Positions 57,527 to 64,000 of a stretch of 64,000 nucleotides of DNA are shown piece after piece. The first letter of the stretch is position 1. Each line of letters opens with the position of its first letter. Source of the stretch: Antedon mediterranea (Eukaryota; Echinodermata; Crinoidea; Comatulida; Antedonidae). The position numbers and the translations under genes are program-made. Where the stretch lies: positions 2,266,312-2,330,311 of the forward strand of contig NC_092675.1 of the NCBI RefSeq assembly GCF_964355755.1. Reading direction: 5' to 3'. The notes under the pieces are model-generated. The model was given only the letters and a program-made list of their open reading frames with translations, made no database searches and was not told the DNA's origin.

Positions 57527-59614
57527 GTAAGAGTAAGAGTTAGGTGCGGCCTAGGCTAGGGCCTAAGACTAATATAATTTAAAATATTTACATGTAGGCT
57601 CTAGGCTAGTCTAGGTCTAGGCCTAGATAAGGTTTTTTTTTATTAAACTGTCACAGCCAAGTCAAAGAGTAAAAAAGGCTGCATTGATTATCATAAAAAT
57701 ATATACTTAGGTAGGGCTGCTAGGCGCTAGGCCTACTACTATATATTATTATAATATGATGATTGATACAATCTTTTTTCAGTAATTCAGTAGTACTAGT
57801 AGGCAATATACAGCAGTACAGAGGCCCAGCTTACTACTAGGCCTAGCCATCTAAATCTACCTAATTAATTTCAAATTGTGCAAGGATTTCCTTGTGTAAT
57901 TTCATCTTGTACAAAATGTGCATAACATAAGTTTAAATGAAAATTTAAACTTTTTCTATTCGTAGCCGTGGCAGCAAAGGCACCAAGAAAGTCTTTGGGT
58001 GCTTCAGGAGGATCAGGTTCGAGTTCTGCAATTCTTTCCCCAAATGGTAAGGATAATCGTTGTATAGGCTAAATTTACTTCTTTCAAAATGTATACAGTT
58101 ACAATATAAAATAAATTCTTGTTACAGCCATTCCAATGTTTTAAGAAATAAAATTTTGTAATATATCGTACATATACTTACATTTTGGTATATTACAATG
58201 TTCATATTAATTGATCATAAAAGACGCCCTAAAATATAAAATGTTTTTTTCTTAATTATGCTTATTTTCAAAAACTCTTTTCAAAAATGTTTAGCTGCTG
58301 CAAAAAACAAATATGCAGGAGGAAATGTTGTGTGTCCACGTGCAACTCCAGAATGGCAGAAAGGAATTAAGAATTTTTTTATACAATCACTAAACACAAA
58401 GACACAAGATAAAGAAAATGACAACCCAGGGGACGATGCTGGAGCTGGCAGTAGCAAAAGGTAGGATGAATTTATTTTTATAAAGATCAAAAAAGTGTGT
58501 CTTCCCAAATATAACAGTGATATGCCCAAATATGGTAGTGATATGACATCATCATGTCCATATATGGGCACATCACAGGACTTTTCATATGCCAGTCAGA
58601 TCCATTGTAGTACTGTGTAACTAAAAAATAATTAGTGTTTTTTTTTATTTCAAATTGCTTGAATCTTTTTTAAAAATGTTGTCGAGTTGAATGACACAAG
58701 CTCAGGGCCGCCACAAACTATAACCATAAAATCGGCACAGGTTCTCTCCTTGACCAAAGTGGTATTCCTCAACACACTGCTTTAAGTTTTAGTTTAAGTT
58801 ACGTGTGCTTTTTTATATTTAAATTGTTATTTCTGTTGTTGTAATGAGGATATTGGAATGATGTACAGTATAACTCTAAATAATTTTTTTATTGTTATGT
58901 ATGTAGTGTATCAAATGACACATTTTCAATTGTATATATTGTGTATGTAATTGGACAATAAAAGTTTTTTAAATTTTGAATTTTTTGAATATATATCACA
59001 GATAAACCCTAAAGCTCTGTCTCCACTATCAAACGTTATGTGACAAAAAATGTAATGTGCCCATATATGGGCATTATGATGTCATATCGCTACCATATTT
59101 GAGCATATCACTACCATATTTGGGAAGATCACACTTTTTTGATAGTGTAGACAGAACTTTATAAAAATAAATTCATCACACTTTTTTGTCAAACTAGTGA
59201 TAGTGTGGACAGAGCTTTAAAACACCTGTGCACAATTCATCCCATTAGGCTGCAAGACACAGACACACATTTACATAATAACTAGAGATTATATAAATAT
59301 GTTTTGTTTCAATCACCAGGGAAACAAAGAATATGGAACCAATAGAAGAAACTGAAGAAAATATGAACGAAGAAATTGTGGAAGGAGGAGAAAATGTGGA
59401 AGGAGGAGAAAATGAGGAAGGAGGAGAAAATGAGGAAGGAGGAGAAAATGAGGCAAAAAACAAAACAAAGGATGATGAGAAAGAAACAAAAGAGACAGTT
59501 GATTCCGAAGAAAAGATGGATGAGACTAAAGAAGAAGAAGAAAAGCCACAATCGAGTAATACCTCTAGTTTTAAGAAAAACAATTGCATAGACGACAGTG
59601 ATGATGATGAATAA
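57490..59614 (+). CDS. PCLAF: PCLAF / PAF15, PCNA-associated factor, whole coding span
   Basis: PAF15 is a small disordered nuclear protein that threads through PCNA at replication forks and, when ubiquitinated by UHRF1, recruits DNMT1. Exons 57490-57526, 57966-58046, 58295-58460 and 59320-59614 join in phase to 579 nt, or 192 residues. The human protein has 111. The H3-like N-terminus MVRTKAD is exact. ARKAVAAKAPRKSLG keeps both lysines equivalent to human K15 and K24. NKYAGGN is followed by the PIP box QKGIKNFF and by a KEN degron (DKENDNP). The C-terminal half is a new acidic tail. PCLAF is divergent from TRIP4 across a shared promoter. Confidence 0.95.
57966..58046 (+). CDS. PCLAF: PCLAF coding exon 2
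   Basis: Acceptor TTCGTAG|CCGTGG and donor AAATG|GTAAGG; 81 nt encoding AVAAKAPRKSLGASGGSGSS plus SAILSPN. The APRK lysine corresponds to human K24, one of the two UHRF1 ubiquitination sites. Confidence 0.93.
58295..58460 (+). CDS. PCLAF: PCLAF coding exon 3 with PIP box and KEN box
   Basis: Acceptor AATGTTTAG|CTGCTG and donor AAAAG|GTAGGA; 166 nt. It encodes NKYAGGNVVCPRATPEWQKG, then IKNFF (PIP box Q-x-x-I-x-x-F-F), then DKENDNP and GDDAGAGSSKR. This is the most conserved part of the protein. Confidence 0.96.
58486..58582. mobile_element. Main MITE family, internal fragment (copy 6)
   Basis: Core units and ACATCATCATGTCCATATAT without intact ends, 26 bp into PCLAF intron 3. Confidence 0.75.
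58720..58980 (+). mobile_element. Possible retroposon tail in PCLAF intron 3
   Basis: T-rich untranslated-like sequence ending GTAATTGGACAATAAAAGTT. The assignment is weak. Confidence 0.3.
59012..59219. mobile_element. Main MITE family, composite copy 7
   Basis: One left end (AGCTCTGTCTCCACTATCAA) and two right ends (59131-59161 and 59196-59217). Either two copies are joined or the right end is duplicated. It ends about 100 bp before PCLAF exon 4. Confidence 0.82.
59320..59614 (+). CDS. PCLAF: PCLAF coding exon 4, acidic repeat tail
   Basis: Acceptor AATCACCAG|GGAAAC; runs 97 codons to TAA at 59612-59614. It encodes an acidic, Lys-dotted tail with four near-identical GGEN units, a KETVDSEEKMDETKEEEE stretch and an IDDSDDDE end. 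AATAAA at 59949-59954 is a likely poly(A) signal. The human protein has only a short acidic end here. Confidence 0.88.
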
Positions 59615-62600
59615 CATTATATCACAAGACAAAGACTTTACCTGATATGATGCAAAACTCAAATTTTCGAATTATGAAGTATTCATTGCCTTAAATGATA
59701 TATAGTATTACACAATCTACTGTATCCTTATTGTACCATAAACACTGTATGTGTACTGTAATCAAATTCCCACCATTTGTATACAGAATTAAGACAATAA
59801 GTGTTGTGATCACAGCATATGATGTAAGAAGATGTTAGGTTATTTGTTTATCAAATTCTATTTGTGTTAAATTTCTGGCTAAGAAATCCTCTTAAAAGGC
59901 TTGTTTTTTTAAATGTTTTGCTTTGCAGGACCACTGAATTATTTTAAAAATAAATTTGTGCCTACCACTTTATAATATAGTCTTGAAATGCTACAAATTG
60001 ATCGCTAAACAGTACCACCAAATATATATCATTTGTAATGCTTTGCTTTTTATATAAAAAAGTCAATATTTTGTACACAGTGACAGTGAGTTGGTATTGT
60101 CCTAAAAATATCTGAAAGTGAAATTGTATGTCGATAAACACTTTCTAAAGCCAAGCTAATGAAGAATTAAAACACTAAATATTGCTAACAAAGAGCAAAT
60201 TACTCACTGACTATAATCACATTTCAACTGAAACTAGAAAGATAAATCTGTATAACTGTTTTCATTTTTAATTTTCGACCTCCCATTAATTTTAATGAAT
60301 TTTTATTTTTAGAATTAATAACATTCAAATATTAAAGTGTATATAAGAATTTTTGTCTGTTATTGTTCTAGTTTATCGTTATAAAACTCAATGTTCTAAT
60401 TAACTATCATAACTGTTAAATAGCAACTCTTAATACAGTATATTTTTTTTCACATTGTATGTACTACCGTAGTCTATATTATGGGCAAACTTTTATATTT
60501 GTAAAATATTCACTGTTTTGAATACAGTATGGAATCGAGTATAGCTAAAATGAGATTCCATTTTGATTTTGTTAGTTTTCTGATACTGTACATTAAAAAG
60601 AACCAAAAACAACAATTTTTTTAAAATTATTCTGAAATGAAATCATAATAATGATCATTAGTAATAATGCATATTGGTATTCGATGGATCTAGTGATGAC
60701 CAAGAACAGGGGGCTTTTAAAGAATGACAACTGAACTACGTCATGTTAGTACAGTGTGCGCATGCAGGAATATTGGGATATTTGTCCTTGCTCCTCATCC
60801 TTGACACAGGTTTGATGGTTTCAAGGTCTAGAAGATGACTGATGGTTCAATCCAGCTGTCCTCCAGCATGAGGTATTTTCCCTCATGTCAATGAATATTT
60901 ATGGATATTCCTACAGAATTTGTTAATTTAATGGAGTTTCTATGTGTGAATAGCATATACTGTACAGCCATTGGATCCTTTTATGCTACTATTTCTTTTG
61001 ATTTTCTTCCATTTTCTTCAGTGTCACTCACATCCTGTTAACATGTTGAATAATAGGAAGCTTTCAATTTGATCTTTAAACCTAGAATCTAGTGAGGAAG
61101 TAAATCCTAATGTCCCAGCATGCATACAATAAACAACCACGATGCAATTATTTCCTAAATTATTGCAAATTGAAAGCCTTCTAATATTCATAATAACTTT
61201 GATTCTGAGAAAATCTGTACAACACTAAAAAAAAAAAACGAAACGCCTGTTTGAGAAAACATGGTCTATGCATTTTATTCATGAAGCTGGGTTTTTCTGA
61301 TATTTTATACAATCTTTACACTGTGTCATCATGCACATTGTTTAAACCACTTCATCTTTATTACAATCACTTTTTCTCCTACAGATCATCTTATAAACAA
61401 ATAACATGCTTAATTGTTTTTTTTCCCCAGGAATACAATTTCATTAAATTTTAAACTGAATTACAATCACGTTACTTGCTTATACACATTCATCGTACTG
61501 AATTTGTCGGGGGGAAATGCAACAATTTATATTGTCAGAACATACTATTTAATTTTACAAAAAAGTACAGCACAAACTGGAGTAGTATTGTAAACATACG
61601 TCCCCTTCTTGTTATCCCCATTTTTTTGTATTCCGCTCTTGTTTCTTTCTAACTTTTTACAAGTAATGTACAATGCCCAGCATTATAATGAAATATTGTT
61701 TTATTCTTGTGTTTGGCCCATAAATACATAGGAGTGCGGAACAAAGATACGCATTTAATTTTACAGAGGGAGTGAGGATTGAAGATGGAATGAAGGAAAA
61801 TAAAAAAAACAAAATAACATCTTGCTCCAATAAAAGATTGATCTTAATAACAATAGGCAATCTGTCCCTATTTAGAGACATTGCCAAAGATTACCTCATA
61901 TTGAGGTCCTTAATTGGAGTAAGATGTATAGAAAGATGAATGGTTTTCATACGCAACCATTTGATTTTTCCATTCCCGGAATATTATACATAACTAATTT
62001 ATATTCTTACCAAATAGTTACAAAATAGTCATCTAATAAATAACATACTGTAGCTTACTATAAGCACTGTGTGAAATACAATGTATAGTAAGACAATCTG
62101 GATAAGAAATGTAAGACTGACGTTAGTATATTTAGTTAATTACACTTTTAATAACAACAACCAAAATCAAGGACTTATACACATTAGAGAAAATTAGAAA
62201 CATTGCTGTCTAGCATTTATCAAAAGTATAGCTGTACTCAACGCAAACACGCATGTTTTCTCTAATGTGCACAAACTCTGAATAATTGATTTACTTGCAT
62301 TATGTTATTCTAATACTTGTTGCGTGTTGAAAAATATATACACATACTATATATTTCTTAATGTTCAACAACATCTTTAAAGTAGCAACAATTTAATTAT
62401 GTTACAAATCATAGAGTAGAAACACACTTTTCACTGATAACATAGCCCACTACTTTAATAAAAAGATTATATAAAGATCCACAGGGTAGGCTGGAGTAAA
62501 AACTTGATTTGCATTCTTGTCATATATATATATGTAGCTATTATATCAATAATAGTAAAGCAGGAGTGTGTATGTTATTATTTACAGCACGCTTTAAATC

Positions 62601-64000
62601 TTGCAAGGAACATCGACAGTCAATTAGTATATTGTATGGACCTAGCACACAAACCACCAATAAAGGAGGTCATCTCATTATTATGCAAGTATATTCACAA
62701 TCATATCTGTGAATCTTTTAATTTATTTAGGACTTATTGATGTACAACACAAGAAAAAAATGTACAGAAAATTTATACAACTTGGAACGAAAATCACATC
62801 TAATACATAGCACAAATACCACCATCAATAACAAAATAAATATATTCAACTGGAAAAAAATAAAACAATAAAAAATAACAATTCTCTATTTTATAGCTTT
62901 CATAACAACCGCTATAATAATCATTAATCAAAAATGTACAATATTTAATTTAATGCAATTACAAAACAAATAAAAATATCTGGTTGCTGTAACTGGAGAA
63001 GTGATCACATGTTTTTTTAAATATATTGTACAGTAATAATTTAAACATCTCGCCACTTTCACAGAGAAATTAATACATTATTATAGGGAGAGGTTTATAG
63101 AGTTACGCTTTATATGTGAGGAAAAGATTTGAGAACAGGAAGTGTTTGCTCACACAGCACTTGGACAAAAGCAATAGAGGCTAGTTAACAGCACAGATAA
63201 ATATCTTTTCCAAAATATTTGGTAGACTTGATGTCGCTATGCTATCCCACTCTACCAAAATTGAAGTCTAAAGATAGTTATGGAAGCTATCAGATTTATG
63301 AGCCTTCTGTCTGCCACCCTCTACTGGTTGGCCAATGAACATAGTGAGATCAAACATTTTTAATTAACCCAATTCAAGGAATGAATTTTCATCGCTGTAT
63401 ATGGAGTGGATGGGAGAACATACATATTAGTAAAATCAATACTGAATTATTTCATAAAGGTCTTAATGACACATTGATTTTAATTTATCAAAATCAGAGA
63501 ATTTATTTAAATTAAACACAAGAAGGTAGTTATTAAGAACATTTCTTTCTTACATAAGCTTAACATTACTTGATAGTATAGTCAAGTTTAATGTTAATTA
63601 AATGTACAAAATATACTGGTACCTCACAATGCAAATTGCTGATGTTATTTTTGCTTTCAAATGAAACTTTAATTTAAACCTTAGTTTAAATAGTTTCCAA
63701 TGAGTACAGTAATTTTTACCAAGCCAAAATTATTTATTTTGTGTATAACATTAGCTACTACTGTATATTTAATTTGTATTCCAAATTGGTGTGATGATTT
63801 TCATTGCATACCAATGTTTAAAATGGAATTGTAATACTGTCCCTAAGTTATTCTTAGTTTTAGTTATTGTCTACAATGAAATGTTTTATAATTTAACTTA
63901 GGAATTACATTTTAGCAGTTTAATTACATACTGGACTTAGTATTTTCATCCTGGACTTAGTATTTTCATCCTGGTTTATCAGTATCAGGAAACGAGGTCA
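59615..64000. other. PCLAF 3' untranslated region and downstream
   Basis: AT-rich. The PCLAF transcript probably ends soon after AATAAA at 59949-59954. Beyond it I see no exon I can support. A GC-richer patch at 63190-63350 has a 29-codon minus-strand frame without splice context. Confidence 0.5.

Noticed and set aside
63190-63350. GC-richer patch near the right edge considered as an exon of the next gene
   Set aside because: Only a 29-codon frame with stops on both sides and no convincing splice sites.

Overview
The window reads as nuclear DNA of an invertebrate deuterostome, most likely an echinoderm (low certainty on the group). It is AT-rich, its genes are broken into short exons with GT-AG introns, many MITE-like repeats are present, and the palindrome TAGGCCTA, which I associate with echinoderm-type genomes, recurs. 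No prokaryotic operon, CRISPR array or rRNA gene is visible.

Three cellular genes can be assembled exon by exon with matching splice phases. On the minus strand, about 375-18347 is a ZNF608/ZNF609 (Drosophila scribbler) orthologue. Its N-terminal exon is at 18257-17763, and a large 1141-codon exon is at 13131-9707. Also on the minus strand, 53201-37418 is a complete ten-exon TRIP4 (ASC-1, activating signal cointegrator 1) gene. It encodes 583 residues, with a C2HC5 zinc finger and a C-terminal ASCH domain. On the plus strand, 57490-59614 is a four-exon PCLAF (PAF15, PCNA-associated factor) gene with a PIP box, a KEN box and an unusual acidic tail. PCLAF and TRIP4 lie head to head around a probable shared promoter near 57.1-57.3 kb, and ZNF609 follows TRIP4 on the same strand. 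This is the order and orientation I recall for human 15q22 (PCLAF-TRIP4-ZNF609), so the window appears to hold an old conserved gene block.

A young full-length Ty3/Gypsy retrotransposon (40187-47774, minus strand) sits in TRIP4 intron 6. Its gag and pol are intact, and their overlap carries a textbook -1 frameshift signal: GGGAAAC, a 6-nt spacer and a hairpin. Its two LTRs are identical where they align, but one is 827 bp longer, and the extra segment behaves on paper like a GT-AG intron.

The rest is intronic or intergenic. It includes a MITE family with ends GCTCTGTCTACACTATCAAA (seven copies), piggyBac-type, hAT-type and Tigger-like MITEs, and tRNA-derived SINEs. A modular hairpin-headed repeat occurs at 20.2-22.3 kb and again, inside another inverted-repeat element, at 53.4-56.7 kb. 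Several minisatellites and near-perfect hairpins are also present. Two small duplications affect TRIP4 itself: the zinc-finger exon has a decayed tandem copy, and the start of the last exon has a decoy copy one intron-length upstream.

Functionally, PCLAF acts at replication forks and is an S-phase gene in vertebrates. TRIP4 is a transcription coactivator of the ASC-1 complex, and ZNF608/609 proteins are chromatin-associated regulators. Nothing here suggests they share a pathway; the shared promoter and fixed order are the notable links.
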